DNA of 8,863 nt from positions 1 to 8,863 of the forward strand of contig JAQWOW010000143.1 in the NCBI GenBank assembly GCA_029245665.1. The letters are read 5' to 3'. The notes under the pieces were generated by a model. That model saw nothing but the letters and a program-made list of their open reading frames with translations. It ran no database searches and was not told the DNA's origin. Shown piece by piece: positions 1 to 6,842 of this stretch. Each line of letters opens with the position of its first letter. Position 1 is the stretch's first letter. The stretch comes from Polaribacter sp. GTDB lineage: Bacteria; Bacteroidota; Bacteroidia; Flavobacteriales; Flavobacteriaceae. A program made the translations under genes and the position numbers.

Positions 1-31
1 CTGCAAAAAACTTGCACTAAACTCTCCTTTC

Positions 32-61
32 TTTGCCATTAAAACCCTTGAAAATGGCAAA
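32..61. repeat. Perfect 9-bp inverted repeat over the exporter start
   Basis: TTTGCCATT (32-40) and its exact reverse complement AATGGCAAA (53-61) flank a 12-base spacer. The right arm contains the ATG of the exporter gene. The left arm contains an ATG for a short open frame on the opposite strand that runs off the left edge. In RNA the arms could form a hairpin hiding the start codon; in DNA they could be a small operator. The arms may simply be alike because both frames would begin Met-Ala-Lys. The symmetry is seen directly, but its function is unknown. Confidence 0.35.
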
Positions 62-2210
62 AAAAACCATAAAACAACACGATATTACAGATTGTGGCGC
101 AGCTTGTCTAGCCTCCATATCATCATACTATAATTTACAAATCCCTATTGCACGAATAAGACAATATGCAGGTACCGATAAAAAAGGCACTAATGTTTTA
201 GGCTTAATTGAAGCTGCAGAAAAACTAGGTTTTGAGGCTAAAGGGGTTCGTGGAGAATTAGACAGCTTGTTTAAAATACCCAAACCAGCAATTGCTCATA
301 TAATCGTAAAAGAGCAATTACATCATTATGTGGTTATTTACGAAGTAACTAAAGAGTACATAATAATTATGGATCCAGGAGATGGGAAAATTCATAAAAA
401 AACAAACGAAGAGTTTTTAAAAGAATGGACCGGTGTTTTGGTATTATTAATGCCTAAAGAGGATTTTGCTACAGGTAATGAAAAAGTTTCTGTTTTAAAA
501 CGCTTTTGGTGTTTACTAAAACCTCATAAGTTTGTATTACTTCAAGCATTTATTGGTGCTGTTATTTTTACATTATTAGGGTTTTCCACTTCAATTTACA
601 TACAAAAAATTACAGATTATGTTTTGGTTGGTGGTAATACAAAACTCTTAAATTTATTAAGTGTTATAATGCTTGTTCTATTGCTATTACAAATTATAAT
701 AGGTGTTTTTAAAGATGTGTTTCTTATTAAAAGCGGACAACAAATAGATGCCCGTTTAATTTTAGGCTATTATAAACACTTATTAAAATTACCACAACAA
801 TTTTTTGATACCATGCGTGTTGGAGAAATTATTTCTCGTATTAATGATGCCGTTAAAATTAGAGCCTTTATCAATGAGGTTTCTCTGAGTTTAACTGTAA
901 ATATTCTTATTGTCTGTTTTTCCTTTGGAATTATGTTTCTATATTATTGGAAGCTAGCATTAATAATATTGTTGGTTATTCCTCTATATCTAGTGGTTTA
1001 CATAATTATAAATAAACTCAACAAAAAGACAGAGCGTAAAATAATGGAAAGTTCTGCTGAGTTAGAGAGTCAGTTGGTAGAGTCTTTAAATTCTGTAGGT
1101 ACAATAAAGCGTTTTGGTTTAGAAAGTTTTGCAAATATTAACACAGAAACACGTTTTATAGGTTTATTGAATATTGGTTATAAATCTGCCTTAAATTCTA
1201 TTTTTTCAGGTACCTCTACTACTTTTATCGCACAATTATTTACGATTATATTATTGTGGACTGGCTCTTATTTTGTAATTGAAAGAGAAATTACTCCTGG
1301 AGAATTACTCTCTTTTTATGCAATTATAGGCTATTTTATGAACCCAGTAGCTAGTTTAATTGGGGCGAACAAACAAATTCAAAATGCCTTAATTGCAGCT
1401 GATCGTTTGTTTGAAATTATGGATTTAGAACGAGAAGAAAATATTGAAAAAGTAGTTTTGAAGAAAGAAAAAATTGGTAATATAGAGTTTAGAAATGTTG
1501 CTTTTAGATATGGGAATCGTGTACAGGTCTTTACTGATTTAAATTTAAAAATTAAGAAAGGTAATAGTACTGCAATTGTTGGTGAAAGTGGTTCAGGGAA
1601 ATCGACTTTAATTTCTTTATTACAAAATTTGTATCCCATACAAAGAGGACGTATTACAATTGGAGATTTGGATTTAAAATACATTCAGCACGAAAGTTTA
1701 CGAGAATTAGTTAGTATTGTCCCTCAAAAAATAGATTTATTTTCAGGAAATATAATTGATAATATTGCTGTTGGAGATTTTTCGCCAAATATGGAGTTGA
1801 TTATAGAGATTTGTAAATCTACAGGTATTTTAGAATTTATAGAAAGTATGCCTAATGGATTTAATACCTATTTAGGAGAAAATGGAGCAACACTTTCTGG
1901 AGGCCAAAAACAACGTATTGCCATTGCAAGAGCTTTGTATAAACAACCTGAAGTTTTAGTTTTAGATGAGGCTACTTCTTCCTTAGATTCAACTTCAGAA
2001 AATTATATCCAAAAAGCAATAGAGATATTACGTGTTAAAAAGAAAACAATTATCATTATTGCCCATAGATTAAGTTCCGTTATTAATGCAGACGAAATTG
2101 TAGTGCTTCAAAAAGGAGAAGTTTTAGAAAAAGGAAATCATTCAGAATTGTATTCCTTAAAAGGAAATTATTATAATTTATGGCAACAACAAATGCCGAA
2201 AATTAGTTAA
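54..2210 (+). CDS. Peptidase-domain ABC exporter (C39 peptidase, membrane and ATPase domains; bacteriocin/peptide export type)
   Basis: Predicted inner-membrane exporter that cuts the leader from a peptide, typically after a double glycine, and pumps out the mature part. From the ATG (718 aa), residues 1-135 are a C39 cysteine peptidase with an apparently complete active site: Gln8, Cys14 in TDCGAAC, His91 in HHYVV and Asp107 in MDPG. About six membrane segments follow (roughly 155-435). The C-terminal ATPase has Walker A GESGSGKST (511-519), signature LSGGQKQR (614-621), Walker B VLVLDEA with Asp638/Glu639, and switch His671. This is the normal full length for the family. I chose ATG 54 because it places the Gln-Cys motif right at the N-terminus, as expected; an in-frame TTG at 33 would add seven residues and cannot be excluded. 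No peptide precursor or HlyD-type adaptor lies downstream, so cargo and partners, if adjacent, must be upstream. Domain assignment is firm; the substrate is unknown. Confidence 0.93.
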   Translation: MAKKTIKQHDITDCGAACLASISSYYNLQIPIARIRQYAGTDKKGTNVLGLIEAAEKLGFEAKGVRGELDSLFKIPKPAIAHIIVKEQLHHYVVIYEVTKEYIIIMDPGDGKIHKKTNEEFLKEWTGVLVLLMPKEDFATGNEKVSVLKRFWCLLKPHKFVLLQAFIGAVIFTLLGFSTSIYIQKITDYVLVGGNTKLLNLLSVIMLVLLLLQIIIGVFKDVFLIKSGQQIDARLILGYYKHLLKLPQQFFDTMRVGEIISRINDAVKIRAFINEVSLSLTVNILIVCFSFGIMFLYYWKLALIILLVIPLYLVVYIIINKLNKKTERKIMESSAELESQLVESLNSVGTIKRFGLESFANINTETRFIGLLNIGYKSALNSIFSGTSTTFIAQLFTIILLWTGSYFVIEREITPGELLSFYAIIGYFMNPVASLIGANKQIQNALIAADRLFEIMDLEREENIEKVVLKKEKIGNIEFRNVAFRYGNRVQVFTDLNLKIKKGNSTAIVGESGSGKSTLISLLQNLYPIQRGRITIGDLDLKYIQHESLRELVSIVPQKIDLFSGNIIDNIAVGDFSPNMELIIEICKSTGILEFIESMPNGFNTYLGENGATLSGGQKQRIAIARALYKQPEVLVLDEATSSLDSTSENYIQKAIEILRVKKKTIIIIAHRLSSVINADEIVVLQKGEVLEKGNHSELYSLKGNYYNLWQQQMPKIS

Positions 2211-2224
2211 GAGATTTCTAATTT
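2200..2224 (+). terminator. Weak stem-loop at the end of the exporter gene
   Basis: AAATTAG (2200-2206) and CTAATTT (2218-2224) form a perfect 7-bp stem with an 11-base loop spanning the stop codon. AT-rich sequence with short T runs follows. The stem has only one G-C pair, so it is a poor intrinsic terminator. The rest of the 71-base gap to recN is extremely AT-rich, with no convincing -7 element (the best is TAATTTTA at 2253-2260). Confidence 0.25.
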
Positions 2225-2281
2225 ACATTTTTAATTTCTTAATTTAATTCACTAATTTTAACTTCATAAATTTAAAAGAAT

Positions 2282-3934
2282 TTGTTAACACAACTTTCCA
2301 TAAATAACTATGCTTTAATACATCAGTTATCTATCGATTTTTCCTCGGGATTATCTATAATAACAGGTGAAACCGGTGCAGGAAAGTCAATACTTTTGGG
2401 AGCCTTAGGTTTGGTTTTAGGCAATAGAGCAGATTTATCATCTCTAAAAGATACCTCTACCAAATGTATTGTAGAAGCAAAAGTTGCGATTTCTACTTAT
2501 AATCTGCAAGATTTTTTTAAAGAGGTAGATTTAGATTATGAACCTGAAACGATTATTAGAAGAGAAATTTTACCTTCTGGTAAATCTAGAGCTTTTGTAA
2601 ATGATACCCCAGTAACACTATCTGTGTTAAACCAATTAAGAATTAAGTTGATCGATGTCCATTCTCAACATCAAACAATGCAATTGTCCGACAACAACTT
2701 TCAGTTTGCAGTTATAGATGCATTCGCAAAAAATAAAGAAAGAATTTCCTCTTATCATAGAGGTTTTGTTCAACTGAATCAATTAAAAAAAGAATTGGTA
2801 GAATTAGAAAAGAAACAAAGAGAAGCTCACCAACAATATGATTATAATTCTCATTTATTTAAAGAATTAACAGCAGCAGACTTAAAAGTTGACGAGCAAC
2901 ATCTATTAGAAGAAAAATTAGAGAGACTCAACAATGTTGAAGATATAAAACTCAATTTATCAGAAGCTTTAGAAATTTCTATTACAGATGAAATAGGTAT
3001 TCAAAGTTCAGTGAATAATTTAGAAAATAAGTTATCAAAAATTGCCCCATTTTACAAAGGATATCAAAATTTATTAGAAAGAATTACCAGTGTAAAAATA
3101 GAAATAGATGATATTGTTGCTGAATTAGAAAATGCAAATGAAAGCATCGATTTCAATCCAAATGAAGCAGACGAAATCAACGATAGATTGCAGTTAATCT
3201 ACAATTTACAAAAAAAACATTATGTAAATTCTATAGAGGCATTATTACAGGTGTATGAAGAGCTCTCAGAAAAAGTGCTTCAGGTAGAAAATGCAGACGA
3301 AGTAATTGCAAACAAGCAACAAGAAATAAATATTGTTTCAGAGAAGTTAGATTCAATTGCAGCTACTATTTCTAAAGCTAGAAATACATCAATACCAAAG
3401 CTCACAAAAGAATTAGAAAATTTACTGGCAGATTTAGGGATGGAAAACGCACGTTTTTCCATACATATTAAACCAACAAAAAACTATTTCTCAAACGGAA
3501 AAGACGCTTTAGAATTTTTATTCTCAGCCAATAAAGGAGGTAATTATGGAGAGCTTAAGAAAGTAGCCTCTGGTGGAGAATTGTCTAGAATCATGCTATC
3601 TGTAAAGAAAGTATTATCTACAAGTACCCAATTACCAACGATTATTTTCGATGAAATTGATACCGGTGTTTCTGGTGAAGTTTCTAATAAAATCGCAGCG
3701 ATTATGCAGCAAATGAGCCACCATATGCAGGTAATTGCCATTACTCATTTACCTCAAATTGCAGCAAAAGGAAGTAGTCATTATAAGGTTTTTAAAGAAG
3801 AAATTAACGGGGTAACCACTACCAATTTAAAGCAATTGTCTTCGGAAGAAAGAATTGTTGAAATTGCGGAAATGTTAAGCGGTAAAGATATTTCTGATAC
3901 TGCACTCATCCATGCAAAAGAATTGTTAAACTAA
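2282..3934 (+). CDS. recN: DNA repair ATPase RecN
   Basis: SMC-like ATPase that acts at DNA double-strand breaks and helps RecA-dependent recombination repair in the cytoplasm. It has 550 residues, normal for RecN. The N-terminal half-site has Walker A GETGAGKS at 29-36 in the typical context LSIITGETGAGKSILLGAL, followed by the DVHSQHQ motif near residue 125. The middle (about 150-390) is rich in Glu, Lys, Leu and Gln and reads as two coiled-coil arms. The C-terminal half-site has signature ASGGELSR (about 429-436), Walker B TIIFDEIDTGVSG (about 453-465) and the H-loop AITHLPQIAAKG. The start is TTG: an in-frame stop lies three codons upstream, no ATG is near, and the resulting N-terminus MLTQLSINNYALI is the canonical RecN beginning. 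An A-rich AAAAGAA lies just upstream. fabI follows after 54 bases in the same direction, so the two may share a transcript. Confidence 0.96.
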   Translation: MLTQLSINNYALIHQLSIDFSSGLSIITGETGAGKSILLGALGLVLGNRADLSSLKDTSTKCIVEAKVAISTYNLQDFFKEVDLDYEPETIIRREILPSGKSRAFVNDTPVTLSVLNQLRIKLIDVHSQHQTMQLSDNNFQFAVIDAFAKNKERISSYHRGFVQLNQLKKELVELEKKQREAHQQYDYNSHLFKELTAADLKVDEQHLLEEKLERLNNVEDIKLNLSEALEISITDEIGIQSSVNNLENKLSKIAPFYKGYQNLLERITSVKIEIDDIVAELENANESIDFNPNEADEINDRLQLIYNLQKKHYVNSIEALLQVYEELSEKVLQVENADEVIANKQQEINIVSEKLDSIAATISKARNTSIPKLTKELENLLADLGMENARFSIHIKPTKNYFSNGKDALEFLFSANKGGNYGELKKVASGGELSRIMLSVKKVLSTSTQLPTIIFDEIDTGVSGEVSNKIAAIMQQMSHHMQVIAITHLPQIAAKGSSHYKVFKEEINGVTTTNLKQLSSEERIVEIAEMLSGKDISDTALIHAKELLN

Positions 3935-3988
3935 TTCATTATTAATTAATATACAACTCATCACGAATATTTAAATTCGAATCTTGTT

Positions 3989-4795
3989 ATGCACAACTTA
4001 TTAAAAGGAAAAAAAGGAATCATTTTTGGAGCTTTAAATGAACATTCTATTGCTTGGAAAACCGCAGAAAGAGCCCACGAAGAAGGAGCGGTGTTTGTGT
4101 TAACAAACGCACCAGCTGCAATAAGAATGGGTAACTTAGAGGTGCTGGCAAAAAAAACAAACGCTCAAATAATTCCTGCAGATGCAACATCAGTTGAAGA
4201 TTTAGAACACTTAGTAGAAAAATCTATGGAAATTCTGGGGGGTAAAATTGATTTTGTATTGCATTCTATTGGCATGTCTGTAAATGTTAGAAAAGGAAAA
4301 TCATATACAGATCCTTCCTATGATTTCACCACAAAAGGATGGGATGTTTCTGCGCTATCATTTCATAAAACGATGCATGTTTTGTATCAAAAAAAAGCAA
4401 TGAATGAGTGGGGAAGTATTGTTGCGCTAACCTATATGGCCGCCCAAAGAGTCTTTCCAGATTACAATGATATGGCAGATAATAAAGCCTATTTAGAATC
4501 CATTGCGCGAAGTTTTGGGTACTTTTTTGGCAGAGACCATAAAGTTCGTGTAAATACAATTTCTCAATCTCCAACACCCACAAAAGCAGGAACGGGTGTG
4601 AAAGGTTTCGATGGCTTTAGTGCATATGCAGAAAAAATGAGTCCATTAGGAAATGCAACTGCTCTAGAATGTGCAGATTATACGATTTCTATGTTTTCAG
4701 ACTTGACAAAAAAAGTAACCTTGCAAAATTTATTTCATGATGGCGGATTTTCTAATATGGGGGTAAGTGATGCTGTAATGGAAAAGTTTGAGTAG
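3989..4795 (+). CDS. fabI: Enoyl-[acyl-carrier-protein] reductase (NADH), FabI
   Basis: Catalyses the last step of each fatty-acid elongation cycle, reducing trans-2-enoyl-ACP with NAD(P)H; cytoplasmic, type II fatty-acid synthesis. A short-chain dehydrogenase fold of 268 residues, the usual length. The N-terminal nucleotide site is GIIFGALNEHSIAW (10-23). The FabI-type catalytic pair is Tyr159 and Lys166 (Y-x6-K in DYNDMADNK), with the auxiliary Tyr149 in LTYMAAQR. The following loop is ISQSPTPTKAG (191-201), where proteobacterial FabI has ISAGP; from memory this and the DMAD segment are usual in Bacteroidota. The residue matching E. coli Phe94 (triclosan contact) is Met96. It starts at ATG with no Shine-Dalgarno. 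A 5-bp inverted repeat CGAAT/ATTCG (3964-3979) lies in the 54-base gap from recN, and no strong promoter is seen, so co-transcription with recN is plausible. Confidence 0.96.
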   Translation: MHNLLKGKKGIIFGALNEHSIAWKTAERAHEEGAVFVLTNAPAAIRMGNLEVLAKKTNAQIIPADATSVEDLEHLVEKSMEILGGKIDFVLHSIGMSVNVRKGKSYTDPSYDFTTKGWDVSALSFHKTMHVLYQKKAMNEWGSIVALTYMAAQRVFPDYNDMADNKAYLESIARSFGYFFGRDHKVRVNTISQSPTPTKAGTGVKGFDGFSAYAEKMSPLGNATALECADYTISMFSDLTKKVTLQNLFHDGGFSNMGVSDAVMEKFE

Positions 4796-4810
4796 CTTTT
4801 AAAGAAGCTA
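4793..4810 (+). terminator. Stem-loop overlapping the fabI stop codon
   Basis: TAGCTT (4793-4798) pairs perfectly with AAGCTA (4805-4810) around a 6-base loop. The stem includes the TAG stop of fabI and is followed by TTTCCTGCTTTC, a weak pyrimidine-rich tract. It is a candidate transcript end for recN-fabI, but it also forms the left end of the larger structured element in this gap, so the two explanations compete. Confidence 0.3.
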
Positions 4811-4928
4811 TTTCCTGCTTTCGTTACTCGCTTTTTTCATTCCTCAAAAGAGCTCAAACAAACCACTCAATCAGGGCTAAAATTGTTTGCCGTCTTTTTG
4901 AAGGATATGAATAAGTAGCGCTTTAAAA
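4797..4928. repeat. Structured intergenic element, possible dispersed repeat (MITE- or REP-like)
   Basis: The 230-base gap between fabI and the glycosyltransferase has no gene, but its first 130 bases differ from the surrounding AT-rich spacer. The ends are imperfect inverted repeats: TTTAAAGAAGCTA (4798-4810) against the reverse complement of TAGCGCTTTAAA (4916-4927). Inside, TTTTA (4797-4801) can pair with TAAAA (4878-4882), CCTG (4814-4817) with CAGG (4872-4875), and GCTTTTTT (4830-4837) with AAAAGAGC (4846-4853, one G-U pair), giving a nested imperfect hairpin. It resembles short intergenic repeats I remember from Flavobacteriaceae genomes, with a TTTCCTGC left part and CAATCAGGGCTA right part. 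That likeness is memory, not a search. The remaining 4929-5025 is plain AT-rich spacer; TATCTTTC (4966-4973) is a one-mismatch -7 element for the next gene. Confidence 0.35.
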
Positions 4929-5025
4929 ATTCAAATATTATATAATTCCTTTCATTTTTTTATTTTATCTTTCTCTAATCATAGAAAGAACTAATTTAGA
5001 AATAAAAAATTCAGAACCAAAAATA

Positions 5026-5985
5026 TTGAAACTCAAATTTTCCATAATAATTCCTGTTTACAACCGACCAAATGAAATTGATGAATTGTTAGAAAGTCTT
5101 GTTGCACAGAGTTTTTCTGATGCCTTTGAGGTTTTAATCATTGAAGACGGTTCTACTCAAAATAGTGATAGTATTGTCCAGAAGTACCAAGATCAACTTA
5201 ATTTAAACTATTTTTTTAAAGAAAATACTGGTGCAGGAGATAGTAGAAACTTTGGTATGAAAAATGCTACAGGAAACTATTTTATCATTTTAGATTCAGA
5301 TGTTATTCTTCCAAATCAATATTTAGCAGAAGTAAAAATAGGCTTAGAAAATTATTACACAGATGCTTATGGTGGGGCAGATGCAGCTCATAAAAGTTTT
5401 TCTAATTTGCAAAAAGCGATTAATTATTCTATGACTTCTGTTTTAACAACTGGCGGAATTCGTGGAAATACCCAAGCTATCGATACATTTCAACCTAGAA
5501 GTTTTAATATGGGTGTGTCTAAAAAAGCATTTGAAAATACGCAAGGGTTTTCTAAAATGAAAAATGGAGAAGATATTGATTTAACTTTTAGACTTTGGAA
5601 AAATGGCTTCGAAACTCAATTACTTGAGAAAGCATTTGTATTTCATAAACGAAGAGCATCCATTTTGCAATTTTTTAAACAAACATTTGGTTTTGGTTCA
5701 GCAAGACCTATGTTAAACAGAAAATATCCAAAAACAACCAAACTTACTTATTGGTTTCCAAGTATATTTATTATCGGATTGGATACCTCAATACTTTTAG
5801 CAATTTTTGAGTATTGTGAACTGTTCTATCTCTATTGCTTTTATTTTTTACTACTTTTTTTAGATTCTTTATTTCAGAATAAAAATTTACAGGTAGCTTT
5901 TTTGAGTGTCATCACTTCTTTTACCCAGTTTTTAGGGTACGGGTTGGGTTTTTTAGAATCACTTTTCTTTTCCAAAAAAAAGTGA
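5026..5985 (+). CDS. Family 2 glycosyltransferase with C-terminal membrane segments
   Basis: Predicted inverting glycosyltransferase (GT-A fold) that moves a sugar from a nucleotide-sugar donor to a lipid or glycan at the cytoplasmic face of the membrane. The N-terminus FSIIIPVYNRP (5-15) is the classic GT2 opening. IIEDGST (38-44), NTGAGDSRNFG (68-78) and the metal-binding DSD (90-92, in FIILDSDVILP) follow. A later acidic GEDIDLTFRLWKNG (181-194) matches the ED motif before the usual aromatic/basic acceptor region. Residues about 243-312 are very hydrophobic and likely give two or three membrane segments, ending in a Lys tail. The start is TTG at 5026, giving MKLKFSIIIP; the first in-frame ATG lies well inside the fold. 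No other cell-surface sugar gene is nearby, so donor, acceptor and pathway cannot be named. Family assignment is secure. Confidence 0.9.
   Translation: MKLKFSIIIPVYNRPNEIDELLESLVAQSFSDAFEVLIIEDGSTQNSDSIVQKYQDQLNLNYFFKENTGAGDSRNFGMKNATGNYFIILDSDVILPNQYLAEVKIGLENYYTDAYGGADAAHKSFSNLQKAINYSMTSVLTTGGIRGNTQAIDTFQPRSFNMGVSKKAFENTQGFSKMKNGEDIDLTFRLWKNGFETQLLEKAFVFHKRRASILQFFKQTFGFGSARPMLNRKYPKTTKLTYWFPSIFIIGLDTSILLAIFEYCELFYLYCFYFLLLFLDSLFQNKNLQVAFLSVITSFTQFLGYGLGFLESLFFSKKK
5959..5985 (+). terminator. Long A/T hairpin over the glycosyltransferase stop codon
   Basis: TCACTTTT (5959-5966) is the exact reverse complement of AAAAGTGA (5978-5985). Allowing one bulged C at 5967, the stem extends through four more T-A positions to a tight loop around TCCA, so the last nine codons, including the stop, form one near-continuous helix. 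It lacks a following U-run, so it may protect the 3' end or block read-through into the convergent mazG rather than act as a standard terminator. Confidence 0.35.
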
Positions 5986-5996
5986 ATGAATTAAAG

Positions 5997-6022
5997 TAAT
6001 TTTGTACTGTAAAGACAAATTA
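5997..6022. terminator. Possible bidirectional stem-loop between convergent genes
   Basis: TAATTTTGT (5997-6005) pairs with ACAAATTA (6015-6022) as an 8-bp stem with one bulged T and a 9-base loop. It covers the mazG stop codon and sits in the 34-base gap between the convergent glycosyltransferase and mazG genes, where a transcript end is expected on both strands. The stem is AT-rich and no clear U tract follows. Confidence 0.25.
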
Positions 6023-6799
6023 TTTAAAAAACTCTTTTGACTTTTCCCAATACACATCCATTTCAGTTAGTGACATGTTAGAAAGTTCTTTGCCTTCTTT
6101 TTTAGCTTCTTTTTCTAAATATTGAAAACGACTGATGAATTTTTTATTGGTCTTTTCTAGAGCATTTTCTGGATTTACATCAATAAAACGCGCATAATTA
6201 ATCATAGAAAATAATACATCACCAAATTCTTTTTCAATATTTTCTTTAGTACCAGCTTTAATTTCTTCGTTTAATTCAGTGAGTTCCTCCTGAACCTTTT
6301 CCCATACTTGTTCTGGTCTTTCCCAATCAAATCCAACGCCAGCAACTTTCTCTTGAATTCTACTAGCTTTTACAACAGCAGGTAAACTTTTAGGAACACC
6401 TTCTAATACAGAATTTTTCCCCTCTTTAAGTTTTAGCTGTTCCCAATTTCGTTTGACATCATTTTCATTTTCTACCGCAACATCGCCATAAATATGAGGA
6501 TGTCTGTGTCTTAATTTTTTAGAAATGGTATTGGCTACGTCACCAATGTCAAAGGCTTTTTTTTCGCTTCCTATTTTTGCATAAAAAACGATGTGTAACA
6601 GAACATCGCCTAATTCTTTCTTTATTTCTGTTAAATCATTTTCTAAAATTGCGTCAGCCAATTCATACGTTTCTTCAATGGTAAGATGACGTAAGCTTTC
6701 TAAAGTTTGTTTTTTATCCCAAGGACATTTCTCTCGAAGATCGTCCATCATATCTAACAATCTGTTAAAAGCTTCTAATTGGTCTTTTCTGCTATTCAA
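6020..6799 (-). CDS. mazG: Nucleoside triphosphate pyrophosphohydrolase MazG
   Basis: Hydrolyses nucleoside triphosphates to monophosphate and pyrophosphate, a house-cleaning role against aberrant nucleotides; cytoplasmic and Mg-dependent. The protein has 259 residues, the normal tandem-domain length. The first MazG domain has CPWDKKQT (25-32), the EExxE motif Glu42/Glu43/Glu46 and ExxD Glu62/Asp65. The second repeats these as Glu171/Glu172/Glu175 and Glu191/Asp194, so both metal sites look intact. HRHPHIYGD (98-106) is typical of the linker between them. The start is TTG at 6799 (MNSRKDQLEAFNRLL): an in-frame stop lies four codons upstream, and the next Met (residue 17) would remove the first helix. 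It is last in a leftward cluster with ruvX, def and the DUF5606 gene; the 43-base gap before it shows no promoter. Confidence 0.95.
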   Translation of the reverse strand: MNSRKDQLEAFNRLLDMMDDLREKCPWDKKQTLESLRHLTIEETYELADAILENDLTEIKKELGDVLLHIVFYAKIGSEKKAFDIGDVANTISKKLRHRHPHIYGDVAVENENDVKRNWEQLKLKEGKNSVLEGVPKSLPAVVKASRIQEKVAGVGFDWERPEQVWEKVQEELTELNEEIKAGTKENIEKEFGDVLFSMINYARFIDVNPENALEKTNKKFISRFQYLEKEAKKEGKELSNMSLTEMDVYWEKSKEFFK

Positions 6800-6842
6800 A
6801 GTAATAATTTAATTTAAAATATATTTCGAAATGAAAGAATCG

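Noticed and set aside
33..53. TTG at 33 as the start of the exporter gene
   Set aside because: It is in frame and adds only seven residues, but the ATG at 54 already gives the normal short N-terminus before the peptidase motif. It is kept as an alternative because TTG starts are frequent here.
1379..1684. Minus-strand open frame of about 100 codons inside the exporter ATPase domain
   Set aside because: It lies wholly opposite strongly conserved ATPase coding sequence and shows no family resemblance; it is a shadow of the sense codon pattern.
2211..2281. Possible small peptide gene or precursor between the exporter and recN
   Set aside because: The 71 bases contain no open frame with a plausible start and length; the sequence is almost entirely A and T with several stops.
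3280..3741. Two short minus-strand open frames inside recN
   Set aside because: They are opposite the coiled-coil and the conserved signature/Walker B region of RecN, with no leader, promoter or recognisable product.
3972..3979. TAAATTCG as a -7 element for fabI
   Set aside because: One mismatch, no -33 box, and a start site would fall only about 3 bases before the ATG. Read-through from recN is simpler.
3964..3979. CGAAT/ATTCG inverted repeat before fabI as an operator
   Set aside because: The arms are only 5 bp and no known fatty-acid regulator site is recognised; mentioned only as a detail of the gap.
4326..4583. Minus-strand open frame of 85 codons inside fabI
   Set aside because: It covers the antisense of the FabI catalytic region; its composition (Trp, Leu, Tyr rich) is what antisense of this gene gives.
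191..4795. Variant FabI loop (ISQSP) as a divergent or drug-resistant enzyme
   Set aside because: From memory this loop is usual in Bacteroidota FabI, and the catalytic Tyr159/Lys166 pair is intact, so nothing unusual can be claimed.
5997..6004. TAATTTTG, an exact plus-strand TAnnTTTG match between the convergent genes
   Set aside because: It would only drive antisense RNA into mazG. There is no -33 box, no ORF downstream, and the bases are already part of the stem-loop there. Chance hits are expected in AT-rich sequence.
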